A DNA stretch of 64,000 nucleotides from Alphaproteobacteria bacterium (GTDB lineage: Bacteria > Pseudomonadota > Alphaproteobacteria > Rhizobiales > Devosiaceae). Position 1 is the first letter of the stretch, and the number at the start of each line of letters is the position of its first letter. The stretch covers positions 45,937 through 109,936 of the forward strand of contig JAHJWO010000019.1 in the NCBI GenBank assembly GCA_018828145.1, in the 5' to 3' direction. This document shows, piece after piece, positions 43,101 to 52,091 of the stretch. The translations under genes and the position numbers were made by a program. The notes under the pieces were generated by a model that saw nothing but the letters and a program-made list of their open reading frames with translations, was not told the origin of the DNA and did no database searches.

Positions 43101-44200
43101 TCGCGTTTCTGGATCTCAAGCAGCAATATGCCAGCATTGGTGCCGACATCGAAGCGGCGGTGCTCAACGTTCTGCGTTCCGGGCGCTATGTGCTGGGCGA
43201 AGAAGTCGCAGCCTTCGAAACCGAGTTCGCGGCGGCCTGCGGCGTGCGGCACGCTATTGCGGTGAACACGGGTACCAGTGCCCTGCACCTGGCCCTGCTT
43301 GCTGCCGGTGTCACCGCCGGGGACGAGGTCATCACGACCCCCTTCACCTTTATCGCCACGGCGGCGGCCATTCGTTACATCGGCGCCAGGCCGGTATTTG
43401 TGGATATTGACCCGGCCACGTTCACCATCGATCCGGCCCGGATTGAGCGGGCAATCACCCCGCGGACCCGCGCCATCATACCTGTCCATCTCTATGGGCA
43501 GATGGCGAATATGGACGCCATCATGGCGATTGCCGCCCGTCACGGCCTGGCCGTTGTCGAGGACGCCTGTCAAGCGCATGGCTCACGCCAGCATGGGCGG
43601 AGCGCTGGCAGTATCGGGCTATCAGGCTGCTTCAGCTTCTATCCCGGTAAAAACCTCGGTGCCTGCGGCGAAGGCGGCATGGCGGTCACCAACGACGATG
43701 AACAGGCGCGCTTGATCCGCATGTTGCGCGACTGGGGCCAGGACCGCCGTTACCACCATGTCATGGAAGGATACAACTACCGCATGGACGCCATCCAAGG
43801 CGCTGCGCTGCGGGTCAAACTGCGCCAGCTCGAAAGCTGGACCGAGGCAAGGCGGGCGCGTGCCCAACTCTATGGCCGGCTGTTGGCCAATTCGCCGGTC
43901 GAGCCCCCACGCGAGGCGCCTTGGAACCGGCACGTCTGGCATATCTTTGCAGTCAGAACCTCGCATCGCGACCAGTTGCAGAAATACCTGGCTCGGGAGG
44001 GGGTGGAAACCGGGCTGCACTACCCGGTGCCAGTGCACTTGCAACCCGCCTATGCCGATCTCGGGCACCGCCCCGGGGACTTCCCGGCGTCTGAAGCAGC
44101 GGCCGACAGCGTTCTCTCCCTGCCCATCTATCCAGAACTCAGCGTGCGCGCGGTCGAAACAGTCTGTGCGCTTGTCGGTCAGGATGCCTATGTCAGTTGA
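43097..44200 (+). CDS. DegT/DnrJ/EryC1 aminotransferase (WbpE-like)
   Basis: 367-residue PLP enzyme. NTGTSALHLALLAAGVTAGD binds PLP phosphate, EDACQAHG carries the ring-binding Asp, and FSFYPGKNLGACGEGG contains the Schiff-base Lys. The GYNYRMDAIQGAAL block is a family hallmark. It would transfer an amino group from glutamate to the 3-keto sugar made by the preceding dehydrogenase. A second, different DegT enzyme is encoded at 45858-47057. Confidence 0.93.
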   Translation: MIAFLDLKQQYASIGADIEAAVLNVLRSGRYVLGEEVAAFETEFAAACGVRHAIAVNTGTSALHLALLAAGVTAGDEVITTPFTFIATAAAIRYIGARPVFVDIDPATFTIDPARIERAITPRTRAIIPVHLYGQMANMDAIMAIAARHGLAVVEDACQAHGSRQHGRSAGSIGLSGCFSFYPGKNLGACGEGGMAVTNDDEQARLIRMLRDWGQDRRYHHVMEGYNYRMDAIQGAALRVKLRQLESWTEARRARAQLYGRLLANSPVEPPREAPWNRHVWHIFAVRTSHRDQLQKYLAREGVETGLHYPVPVHLQPAYADLGHRPGDFPASEAAADSVLSLPIYPELSVRAVETVCALVGQDAYVS

Positions 44201-44897
44201 TCCCATCGAAAGACGCACAAACATTGCCGCGGTCCACGGGCTGCGCCGTATTGTGGAAGACCCGCAGTTCGAAGTTGGCCTGGCAAATTGGCTGCGCAGC
44301 ACCTACGAGACCGCTGGGCTGCCAGACCTATACTCCCGGTTTGCTCTCGGCGACGGGCAACTGGATGCCCTGATGCGCCGCGTCATGTGGCGGCTCGGCG
44401 CAAAGACATGCGGGTCGGGGCTCCAGATCGCCAGCCAGGCAAGCTTCAAGCATCTCGAAACCTTCGAGATCGGCTCCAATGTCTTTGTTGGTACGAACGC
44501 GTCTATTCATGGCCGGATCGGCGGCACCTGCATCATCGGAGACCATGTCTGGATCGGGCCGCATGCGTTTCTCGATGCGCGCAATCTCGTGCTCGGCAAT
44601 CATGTGGGCTGGGGGCCAGGTGCCAAGGTTCTCGGCTCCGAGCATACCGGCTTTCCCATCGACGTACCCATTATAGCTACGGATCTGGAAATCAAACCTG
44701 TCCGTGTCGGCGCCGGCGCCGACATCGGCACCAACGCCACCATCCTCCCCGGCGTCACTATTGGGGAAGGGGCCATCATCGGGGCCGGGGCGGTGGTGAC
44801 AAGCGACGTTCCTGCCTACGCAATCGTGGCTGGCGTACCGGCGCGGGTCTTGCGCATGCGCACTGAAGAAAGGGATCGCAGTCATGATGAAAGGTAA
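44190..44897 (+). CDS. Hexapeptide-repeat acyltransferase
   Basis: 235 residues. The frame is longer, but the ATG at 44190 has AGGA five bases upstream and overlaps the aminotransferase stop by 11 bases. An N-terminal helical part (~1-65) precedes a left-handed beta-helix: FEIGSNVFVGTNASIHGRIG, CIIGDHVWIGPHAF, VGAGADIGTNATILPGVTIG and GEGAIIGAGAVVTSDVPAYA. The GSEHTGFP loop suggests a metal- or CoA-contacting His. It probably O- or N-acetylates a sugar of the repeat unit; the target is unknown. Confidence 0.87.
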   Translation: MSVDPIERRTNIAAVHGLRRIVEDPQFEVGLANWLRSTYETAGLPDLYSRFALGDGQLDALMRRVMWRLGAKTCGSGLQIASQASFKHLETFEIGSNVFVGTNASIHGRIGGTCIIGDHVWIGPHAFLDARNLVLGNHVGWGPGAKVLGSEHTGFPIDVPIIATDLEIKPVRVGAGADIGTNATILPGVTIGEGAIIGAGAVVTSDVPAYAIVAGVPARVLRMRTEERDRSHDER

Positions 44898-45861
44898 ACG
44901 GATACTGATCACGGGCGGAGCAGGTCTGATCGGCTCTCACATCGCGGACGTTGTGGCTTCCGAAGAGCCATCCGAAATCATCATTCTGGACAATTTGGTA
45001 CGCGGCCGGATGGACAATTTGGCCGATGCCCGGCAGCGCGCACCGTTGAGCTTTGTGCACGGCGATATTCGCGACGCAGCCCTACTGAAATCGACCATGC
45101 AGGGTGTCGATCTGGTATTCCACCAGGCCGCCATCCGCATCACCCAATGCGCCGAAGATCCACGCCTGGCCCATGACGTGCTGGCAACCGGCACCTTCAA
45201 CGTGCTCGAGGCGGCGGTGGCAGCCAAGGTTAAGAAAGTCGTTGCTGCCTCGTCGGCTTCCGTTCTGGGCGCGGCCGACGTCTTCCCCACGACCGAGGAA
45301 CATCATCCCTACAACAACCGAACAATGTACGGGGCGGCGAAGGCCTACAATGAAGGGCTGCTGCGCAGCTTCAATGAAATGTACGGGCTCGATTACGTGG
45401 CGCTGAGATATTTCAACGTATACGGCCCCCGCATGGATGCCTTTGGCGCCTATACCGAAGTCTTGATCCGTTGGATGGAGCTCATTGCTGCAGGCCGTCC
45501 GCCGGTTATTCTGGGAGATGGTACCCAGACCATGGACTTCGTGGAGGTCCGCGACATCGCCCGAGCCAATGTCCTGGCCGCGCACTCCGCGGCAACGGAC
45601 ACCATTTTCAACGTGGCCAGCGGCAAGGAGATCAGCCTCAAGCAGCTGGCGAATGCATTGCTTGATGCCATGGGATCTTCGCTGGCGCCTGTCCATGCAC
45701 CTGCCCGCAAGGTCAACCCGGTGGCACGGCGTCTGGCATCCACCGAAAAGGCCGAGCGGATGCTTGGCTTCCGATCGGAGATTACAATCGAGCAGGGATT
45801 GCGCGATCTGGTTGCGTGGTGGCGGGCAGTACCCAAGCCCGAGCAGAGCAACGTGGCATGA
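44884..45861 (+). CDS. NAD-dependent sugar epimerase/dehydratase (WbpP/GalE-like SDR)
   Basis: 325 residues. ILITGGAGLIGSHIADVV is the NAD site, HQAAIRITQCAEDP follows, and TMYGAAKAYNEG holds the catalytic YxxxK; ALRYFNVYGPRMDAFGAYTE is the conserved substrate loop. Related enzymes epimerise UDP-Glc(NAc) at C4 or dehydrate UDP-sugars. Here it may supply a UDP-linked precursor for the second aminotransferase. Overlaps genes on both sides (14 bases upstream, ATGA downstream). Confidence 0.88.
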   Translation: MMKGKRILITGGAGLIGSHIADVVASEEPSEIIILDNLVRGRMDNLADARQRAPLSFVHGDIRDAALLKSTMQGVDLVFHQAAIRITQCAEDPRLAHDVLATGTFNVLEAAVAAKVKKVVAASSASVLGAADVFPTTEEHHPYNNRTMYGAAKAYNEGLLRSFNEMYGLDYVALRYFNVYGPRMDAFGAYTEVLIRWMELIAAGRPPVILGDGTQTMDFVEVRDIARANVLAAHSAATDTIFNVASGKEISLKQLANALLDAMGSSLAPVHAPARKVNPVARRLASTEKAERMLGFRSEITIEQGLRDLVAWWRAVPKPEQSNVA

Positions 45862-47057
45862 GCACGGCCCGCCAAATTCCGGTGGCCAAGCCGATGCTGG
45901 GCGAGCCTGAAGTCGAGGCGGCGCGACGGGTAATCTTGTCCGGCTGGGTGACACAGGGTCCCGAGGTTGCCCAGTTCGAAAAGGAGTTCGCGGCTTATGT
46001 CGGCGCGCCGTTTGCCTGTGCGGTTTCAAACTGCACGACGGCGCTGCATCTTGCCCTGCTCGCCGTCGGTGTCCGGGAGGGCGACGAGGTCATAACCGTC
46101 AGTCACTCCTTCATCGCTACAGCCAACGCCATTCGCTATTGCGGCGCCACCCCGGTGTTTGTCGATATTGAGGCGGTGGGCTTCAACATCGATCCGGACC
46201 GCATTGCCGAGGCCATCACTCCGCGCACGCGTGCCATTCTCTGCGTCCACCAGTTGGGCATGCCCTGCAACATGGGCCGGATCATGCAGATCGCGCGGCG
46301 GCACGATATCAAGGTGGTCGAGGATGCGGCCTGTGCCACGGGCAGCGAGATGCTTTGGGATGGGGAGTGGGACCGCATCGGCAAGCCACATGCCGACATC
46401 GCCTGCTTCTCGTTTCACCCGCGCAAGGTGGTGACCACCGGCGATGGTGGTATGCTGACCACCTCCGATCCTGAATACGACCAACGGTTCCGGCTGCTGC
46501 GCCAGCACGCCATGAACGTTTCCGACACGGTGCGGCACGGTTCCAGACAGGTCATATTCGAGAGCTATGATGAACTGGGCTACAACTATCGGATGACCGA
46601 CCTGCAGGCCGCGATCGGGCGGGCGCAACTTGAGCGGCTGCCCGGGATAGTTACGGCACGGCGTCGCCTGGCGGCGCTCTACACATCTCTACTGTCCCCC
46701 ATCCCGGGGCTGGTGCCGCCGGTCGAGCCAGACTGGGCGCGCACCAACTGGCAAAGCTATTGCGTCACCCTGCCTGAGCACGCCGATCAGTTGGCTGTAA
46801 TGCAGGCCCTGCTCGACAGGGGTGTCTCGACACGGCGCGGCGTGATGAATGCCCACCTGGAACAAGCCTATGCCGGTTACGATACGCAGCGAACCGCAGG
46901 ATGGCTTAAGAACTCGGAGCTGGCGCAAAGCCGGACGATAATGCTGCCCCTGTTCGCCCAGATGAGCGAAGATGATGTGCACTACGTCGCTAGCGAATTT
47001 GCGCGGGTGCTTTTGCACCTGCCTGCCGCCGACAAGCGCTCAGCCGCGGGGCGCTGA
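45858..47057 (+). CDS. DegT/DnrJ/EryC1 aminotransferase (PseC/PglE-like)
   Basis: 399 residues, starting at the ATG that overlaps the epimerase stop (ATGA). NCTTALHLALLAVGVREGDE, VVEDAACATGS and FSFHPRKVVTTGDGGM (Schiff-base Lys) are intact, as is GYNYRMTDLQAAIGRAQL. The FHPRK(V/I)(V/I)TTGEGGM-type block is common in UDP-4-keto-sugar 4-aminotransferases, so it may act on the product of the preceding SDR enzyme. Its 3' end overlaps the convergent flippase gene by 18 bases. Confidence 0.93.
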   Translation: MSTARQIPVAKPMLGEPEVEAARRVILSGWVTQGPEVAQFEKEFAAYVGAPFACAVSNCTTALHLALLAVGVREGDEVITVSHSFIATANAIRYCGATPVFVDIEAVGFNIDPDRIAEAITPRTRAILCVHQLGMPCNMGRIMQIARRHDIKVVEDAACATGSEMLWDGEWDRIGKPHADIACFSFHPRKVVTTGDGGMLTTSDPEYDQRFRLLRQHAMNVSDTVRHGSRQVIFESYDELGYNYRMTDLQAAIGRAQLERLPGIVTARRRLAALYTSLLSPIPGLVPPVEPDWARTNWQSYCVTLPEHADQLAVMQALLDRGVSTRRGVMNAHLEQAYAGYDTQRTAGWLKNSELAQSRTIMLPLFAQMSEDDVHYVASEFARVLLHLPAADKRSAAGR

Positions 47058-48605
47058 ACGCTCTGGCTGGTGGCGCAGCACGAAATAGACCGCCGGCCGT
47101 AGCGGCAAGGGAACCCAGTTTTCGGGCACCAGGCGGATCAGTTGGTTTAGCGAAAACCAGCACCCCACAGAAGTACAGACGAGGGCCACGACCGCCCCGG
47201 GCCAGAGCGGCATCAGTTCCACGGCCAGCACAGCAAAGCCGGTAAGGCCGGCAAAGATGGCGCCCAGCGCCAGGTTCTCGGTTGACCAGCGGAAGCCGCT
47301 TAGCCTTCGGACCAAGTAATAAATGAGCACACCGTGCCAGGCATAGAGCCCGATAAAAGCGAGGCCTGCTCCTTCAAGCCCGATTACGCCCAGCAGCAGC
47401 CAGGCCAACCCCACATGTACGATGGTCGCTGCAACCTCGGTCCAGAAAAACATCTGCTGCGCGCCCTTTGCCAGAATGACGTATCCCATAGGCCAGGCCA
47501 CGACGCGCAGCAGCATCCCCACGCAGAACCAGCGCAGCAGCGGAACGGCGTCGACGAATTTGGTCGAATAGAACACCGCGATCACCAGCGGCGCCAGTGC
47601 CAGGGTCCCAAGCAGGCCTGGCGCCGCCAACAGCATGCTGACCCGCGCCTGTTCGTTGACCATGCGATTGCAGGTCCCGTTGTCGGTGCTCACGGCGGAC
47701 AACCGGGGATAGAAATCCGTCCCCATCGATTGCAGGATAAACCCTACATAGATGCCGCCCAGCGCCCAGGCGGCCTGATAGTTGCCGGCGGCGTTGACGC
47801 CGCTTTGTTGAACGATGAAGATGCGGATGACTAGGGCCGCTCCCGCCGTCAGCAGGCCGCTCACCATGAACGCAAAGCCCAGTGTAATCAGCATCCTGGT
47901 TTCTACGGTAAATTCCCGCCATGAGAGCCTGATGGCTGGTAGCCGAATATTCCTGCGGTACCAAAGGGCGGCGATCAATGAGGTCAGTCCAACAGCCAAC
48001 ATCGACGGCACGATGCCCGCCTCTCCAAAATAATACACCAATGGAATGGCGGTGACGGTGTTAAGAACCGCGCCGACAATGGTTACCTTGGCAAGATCAC
48101 CGATCCTGCGGTTGGCCTGGATTATGGCAGTAGGGGCCCCGGCGAATATTCGCAGAAACACGGCCATTCCGATCATTGTGACGGCCGAGGCCCGCGCTTC
48201 GGTTCCAAACGTCAGATTTGACACCGGCGCCGCAAACATAACCAGAAGCAGCGCTCCAACCAGGCCCAGTAACAGGGACGTCAGCATCAACACCCGAGCT
48301 ATCCGCGCAACCTTGTGCAGGTCGCCGGTCGCGGTGGCGACAGCCACCTGCCGAACCCCGCTCGCCTGCACGCCCATGCCGGCCAAGCTCGATGTGAGGT
48401 CGACGACGACATTGAATAGGCCAAACAGGCCTACGCCGGCTGGTCCGAGCAACACAGCCAATACCTTCAGCCGGACTACCGAGAGCGCCATGCTGATGAC
48501 CGAAGACGCCCCTATCAGCGATGTCGACCTCAGGATGTCGCCATAACTGGCCCTGTCAGATTCCCGCTTAATTGTGTCCTCGGCCACCAATCTCTCGCAC
48601 CCCAC
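47040..48605 (-). CDS. Wzx-type lipid-linked repeat-unit flippase
   Basis: 521-residue polytopic membrane protein of the MATE/MVF/MurJ clan, with about 12 to 14 hydrophobic helices from residue 27 on (LIGASSVISMALSVVRLKVL). LLGPAGVGLFGLFNVVVDL and the GNYQAAWALGGIYVGFILQS region are typical of WzxE/O-antigen translocases. It would flip the undecaprenyl-linked repeat unit made by the glycosyltransferases to the periplasm, where the Wzy-like protein (9206-10651) polymerises it. Confidence 0.92.
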   Translation of the reverse strand: MGCERLVAEDTIKRESDRASYGDILRSTSLIGASSVISMALSVVRLKVLAVLLGPAGVGLFGLFNVVVDLTSSLAGMGVQASGVRQVAVATATGDLHKVARIARVLMLTSLLLGLVGALLLVMFAAPVSNLTFGTEARASAVTMIGMAVFLRIFAGAPTAIIQANRRIGDLAKVTIVGAVLNTVTAIPLVYYFGEAGIVPSMLAVGLTSLIAALWYRRNIRLPAIRLSWREFTVETRMLITLGFAFMVSGLLTAGAALVIRIFIVQQSGVNAAGNYQAAWALGGIYVGFILQSMGTDFYPRLSAVSTDNGTCNRMVNEQARVSMLLAAPGLLGTLALAPLVIAVFYSTKFVDAVPLLRWFCVGMLLRVVAWPMGYVILAKGAQQMFFWTEVAATIVHVGLAWLLLGVIGLEGAGLAFIGLYAWHGVLIYYLVRRLSGFRWSTENLALGAIFAGLTGFAVLAVELMPLWPGAVVALVCTSVGCWFSLNQLIRLVPENWVPLPLRPAVYFVLRHQPERSAPRG

Positions 48606-49356
48606 AGCGCCTTGGCGAGTGTCGCAGTGCTCCGGGCTGTCCGCAATCGATAGAAATTCATTGAAGACTAGTAATCTCTTAGATCAAACGGTCTAGTGGC
48701 ATTAGAGGAAACCTACGTCCAAATATGTATATCGAGAAAAGTCGTACCCCAATTGACAAAACTGTTGCCTATTCGCAATAAATGCACGGAAACAGGCAAA
48801 ATGCCCTTTTGACCAGCAAAAGTGAAATCCGGAACGTAACAAATCAGTCACGTTTTTGAAACGAATATCAAATGCTTGAGCAGGTGTTCGCCTTGGGCAA
48901 TGGCGGAATCTGTCAGAAGCTAGGCCAACTCAGTGCCGAATTGCGCAATTCGGTCGTTCCCCTAGCCCAAATTTTCCATCAATCAATTCCCTGTGAAACT
49001 CACGCAAAGAAATATCGGATCGCTGGCTGGTTAGATTCAACGAAAACCGGAGTGTTGGACTGCGTCGCGCTGCTCCCATCAGCAAGCGGCCCTGCTGCTC
49101 GAAGTCCCCAGCCCAATTTTCCTGCGACGTTGAGCAGACGCCGAATCCAAGAGAGGCTGGTTTCACTGGAACCTCCGGCAGTCGGCTACTGTTGCGACTG
49201 AGCAATTATCCCAGCCCCGTCGCCAGATTGGCCTAGCGTCGGCACCGCGTCTAGATCAAGTGCTTTAACGAGTCACGGCCGTGTCACGCGAACTCCAATA
49301 CTCTGCGATTGCGGTAATCAGTCGAGGGGCTCGGCACAGACTTTGTGGGGATCAAA
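48606..49356 (+). promoter_or_regulatory. Long AT-rich regulatory region upstream of the LuxR-type gene
   Basis: 750 bases; open frames such as 48872-49201 lack coding features. The part at 48650-48870 is distinctly A/T-rich. TTGACA at 48753-48758 followed after 18 bases by AATAAA (48777-48782) is a possible promoter, with a very long leader to the ATG at 49357. The length suggests complex regulation or an untranslated RNA; neither is demonstrated. Confidence 0.35.
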
Positions 49357-50133
49357 ATGAATGACCTTAGCCAGATAGATACAGAGACGGGAATTTATGC
49401 ATTCTGGAACACAACACCATCACAAGACGCAGAAGGTCGAGACGGAATATTGATACTCGCCGACACCGGAGTCACGTTTCAAAGTCTGCTGAAATCGGCC
49501 CAACAGTGCTTTCCGCGCGTCGGAGTGACCCTGTCCAACCAACTTCCAGATGAAGACCCAGCTGCGCTTGCACCACGCCTGATCCTTGTGGACGCGCTGG
49601 CATTTCGCAATATTTCTAGTACGATCTCGCAGTGCCGCGACTATTATCCAGACGTACCGATCGCGCTGCTGGTCGAGGGGGGCTGGAGCGACGATCCTGC
49701 CTTGCGTGCTGTCGTCGCTGAACGGGCCGTACAGGGACTGTTGCCATTCAACCTGAAGATAAACGTATGGCTAGCCGCTGTCTGGCTGTTGCTGAACGGT
49801 GGAGAATACTTTCCAAGTACCGTTAGCCCCCGGTCGGCCGCCCGGAACTTTCTGACGCGACGCCAACAGCACCTGTCTTCAGACCGCTCGGACTCTGCGG
49901 GGACGCTGTCCAGCCGCGAGGCAGAAGTCCTAGAATTGATGTCGGATGGATTGCAGAACAAGATCATCGCGTCCAAAATGGAGCTTTCGGAACACACGGT
50001 GAAGGTGCATGTGCATAATGTCATCCGCAAGCTAAAGGTGCATAATCGCACTCAGGCCGCTGCGGTGTTCCGCTCCTTCGACCGGCGTCCAGGCCACGAA
50101 CCTGCGCAACAGGTTCAGGCAAGTAAGAGCTAG
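49357..50133 (+). CDS. LuxR-family transcriptional regulator with degenerate receiver domain
   Basis: 258 residues from the ATG at 49357, with GGGG upstream; a GTG four codons earlier is possible. The N-terminal ~150 residues resemble a receiver fold (ILILADTGVTFQSLL, RLILVDALAF, VPIALLVEGG) but the phosphoacceptor pocket is not convincing. The C-terminal GerE/LuxR helix-turn-helix is clear: LSSREAEVLELMSDGLQNKI and LSEHTVKVHVHNVIRKLKVH. It may regulate the adjacent EPS or exosortase genes; proximity is the only evidence. Confidence 0.88.
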   Translation: MNDLSQIDTETGIYAFWNTTPSQDAEGRDGILILADTGVTFQSLLKSAQQCFPRVGVTLSNQLPDEDPAALAPRLILVDALAFRNISSTISQCRDYYPDVPIALLVEGGWSDDPALRAVVAERAVQGLLPFNLKINVWLAAVWLLLNGGEYFPSTVSPRSAARNFLTRRQQHLSSDRSDSAGTLSSREAEVLELMSDGLQNKIIASKMELSEHTVKVHVHNVIRKLKVHNRTQAAAVFRSFDRRPGHEPAQQVQASKS

Positions 50134-50357
50134 TCAATTTAATTTGCGGCACTTTTCGCCCAAGCGGAAATGCTATCCAATAGTCAGATAGCGGCCGGCG
50201 TCCATTTTGGAGGCGGACTGCCTCCGTGACAATCACGTATCGTGACAACCATACCGCTCAAGGACCGAACAAATGCATCAAACTTGACAACGGACAATGC
50301 AAAGTATTCGCTCATCATCTAAAAGACTGACAAGGTTTAAAAATTGGAAGTCACGGA
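50134..50357 (+). other. Intergenic region before the BTAD regulator
   Basis: About 220 bases with no coding signs. No terminator hairpin with a T-tract was found after the LuxR-type gene, so read-through into the next gene remains possible. Confidence 0.4.
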
Positions 50358-51161
50358 ATGATGAACGGGATTCCAGAAAATGTTTCAATACTAACCCTCG
50401 GCGATTGTCTGGTCGTCTCATCTGATCGTGTGACAACGCCGCCTGTAAATTTCCTTCGCATTGCGACCTATATATTGCTTGAAGGTCATGGTCGACCCGT
50501 GCTCCGGCGGCGTATTGGCGACTTGATCTGGTCAGACAACAGCTCCATGCGCGCAAGTGCTGACGTCCGGCAGTCGATCGCGCGTATTCGCCGGTTTCAG
50601 GTCGAACACGGCTTCCAGCTCCTGCGCGCCGATGCACGCATGGCGTGGCTTAATTTTCAGGATGGACTTTATTTCGACCTTGACGAATTTGTGAAGCTCC
50701 TGGCCAACCCATCCCCAACGTCCTGGGTACGCATGTGTGAGGTCTATAATGGGGAGCTTTTGGCGTCACTTGGCGCAGCGGGCGAACTGTATGAAGAGTG
50801 GTTATCGTACCGGCGCGCCGCGCTCAGAAACCACTTCATCATCAGCATTTCGCAGGCAGTCCTCCCGGATAGCCCGCTGAGCGCTCAGGATCGGCATTAC
50901 TGCGCATCACGCCTTCTAGTGATCGACCCTTATCACGAAGGCGCTTACCGCGCGCTTATGCGAGATGCGGCTGCCAGCGGGCAATATCGGCTGCTGCGCG
51001 AGCTGTTCGCGCATTGTGTCAACACTCTGAAGAACGATTTGGGCGTCGACCCCGAGATCGAGACTATTCAACTCTACCAGTCGCTCATTAGCTTGAACCA
51101 GCTGTCGCGGGCTCCGGCCGCTGGGCACGGCGCATCAGTCCCCCGGCAGAAGGACCGGTAG
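50358..51161 (+). CDS. BTAD/SARP-like transcriptional regulator
   Basis: 267 residues. The N-terminal ~100 residues resemble the winged-helix OmpR/SARP DNA-binding domain (FLRIATYILLEGHGRPVLRR, DVRQSIARIRRFQVEHG). The C-terminal part is a bacterial transcriptional activator domain of TPR-like helices (DPYHEGAYRALMRDAAASGQ, then FAHCVNTLKNDLGVDPEIET). No sensor domain. Such regulators are best known from actinomycetes but also occur in alphaproteobacteria. The neighbourhood suggests control of polysaccharide or surface-protein genes. Confidence 0.85.
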   Translation: MMNGIPENVSILTLGDCLVVSSDRVTTPPVNFLRIATYILLEGHGRPVLRRRIGDLIWSDNSSMRASADVRQSIARIRRFQVEHGFQLLRADARMAWLNFQDGLYFDLDEFVKLLANPSPTSWVRMCEVYNGELLASLGAAGELYEEWLSYRRAALRNHFIISISQAVLPDSPLSAQDRHYCASRLLVIDPYHEGAYRALMRDAAASGQYRLLRELFAHCVNTLKNDLGVDPEIETIQLYQSLISLNQLSRAPAAGHGASVPRQKDR

Positions 51162-51617
51162 TGGTCGTGGCGTCAAAAGCACCATGGCGTGATATGCAGT
51201 GCCGGACGCGCCCACGACAGCGGGCCCCTTGTTAGCGGATCTCATGCGTCAGTATCGTAGCAGTCCGCATTCGTAGGTTCGAAGATTTGCCCGGATTTGG
51301 CCCACGCCCCCCTATCTCCGAGCAGAGCAGAATCCGCCGACACTTCCCCCATCGGGGCCGGATGATCAGAACACGTTCGCGCGGACGAATCCCGCGTTTG
51401 TGGCGGCATGACGGTGTCGTCGCTGATTGATCATGAGTTGCGCCAGCTCGCATCCACGTTGAGCCTGCCTGCCGCCGCAGGTCGGTGCGGCGGCATCCTC
51501 ATTGCGCCCACTGCCTGCCAGTGAAAGTATGTCCGCGACCGTCATCATGTGAAGGCTGGACTGCACGTCAATTCCGAAGCCTGCTCCCGAACAGGAGGCA
51601 GCTCCAAGGACGTTGAT
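51162..51617. other. Intergenic region between convergent genes
   Basis: 456 bases between the 3' ends of the BTAD regulator (plus) and the exosortase accessory gene (minus). Short open frames such as 51232-51453 (minus) show no domain or good start. No clear hairpin terminator was identified. Confidence 0.45.
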
Positions 51618-52091
51618 TTACAACAAGTGCTGCGCGATGAAAATCGGATCGACCGACTGAGAAGCGCAGCCGGGTGAGGTGACAACCCCGAACACGGGTG
51701 GCTGACTGGATGAGTGAAAGTAGTTGGCGAGCTTGTGCCAATAGTAGTCGAGCTTGGTGAGAATGACGGGTTGCCGCTCGTAGACCTGACCAGCATAAAT
51801 ATAAACCAGCTCCTGTCCCCCGGCGCGGTCAGCGATTGCCGACTGATGCCAACCCAGAGGAGACAATGTGGTGATGTCAATGCGGCAGTCGCGCCTATTG
51901 GCGACCCAGGCGTGACCTTCGAGACTGGCCCCCTCCACCAGGGAAAAGCCCTCTGCGGACAGGGTGCCGAGGCGGAGAAAACCGTCCGGCTGCCGGCTCC
52001 GTTGATCGGGAGCGGCCATGCTCCAGGCCTTGAGCCCAAGGCTTACGACGAGCAGGAAGGCAACCGCCAGCTTAGCCCAATGTGATGGCAT
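51618..52091 (-). CDS. Exosortase-associated periplasmic protein (EpsI-like position)
   Basis: 157 residues from the ATG at 52091 (an open frame reaches 52184), overlapping the exosortase 3' end by 20 bases. An N-terminal signal/anchor helix (WAKLAVAFLLVVSLGLKAW) precedes a periplasmic domain with DGFLRLGTLSAEGFSLVEGA, ELVYIYAGQVYERQPVILTK and FGVVTSPGCASQS. The YAGQ segment recalls EpsI proteins, which occur next to or fused to exosortases. Not clearly EpsI by length or motif, so the call is positional. One Cys is near the C-terminus. Confidence 0.7.
   Translation of the reverse strand: MPSHWAKLAVAFLLVVSLGLKAWSMAAPDQRSRQPDGFLRLGTLSAEGFSLVEGASLEGHAWVANRRDCRIDITTLSPLGWHQSAIADRAGGQELVYIYAGQVYERQPVILTKLDYYWHKLANYFHSSSQPPVFGVVTSPGCASQSVDPIFIAQHLL

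Noticed and set aside
45082..46029. 315-residue minus-strand frame
   Set aside because: Antisense shadow of the SDR epimerase gene, which has full family motifs on the plus strand.
48872..49201. 109-residue plus-strand frame upstream of the LuxR-type gene
   Set aside because: No ribosome site, no domain, and it lies in a region that looks regulatory.
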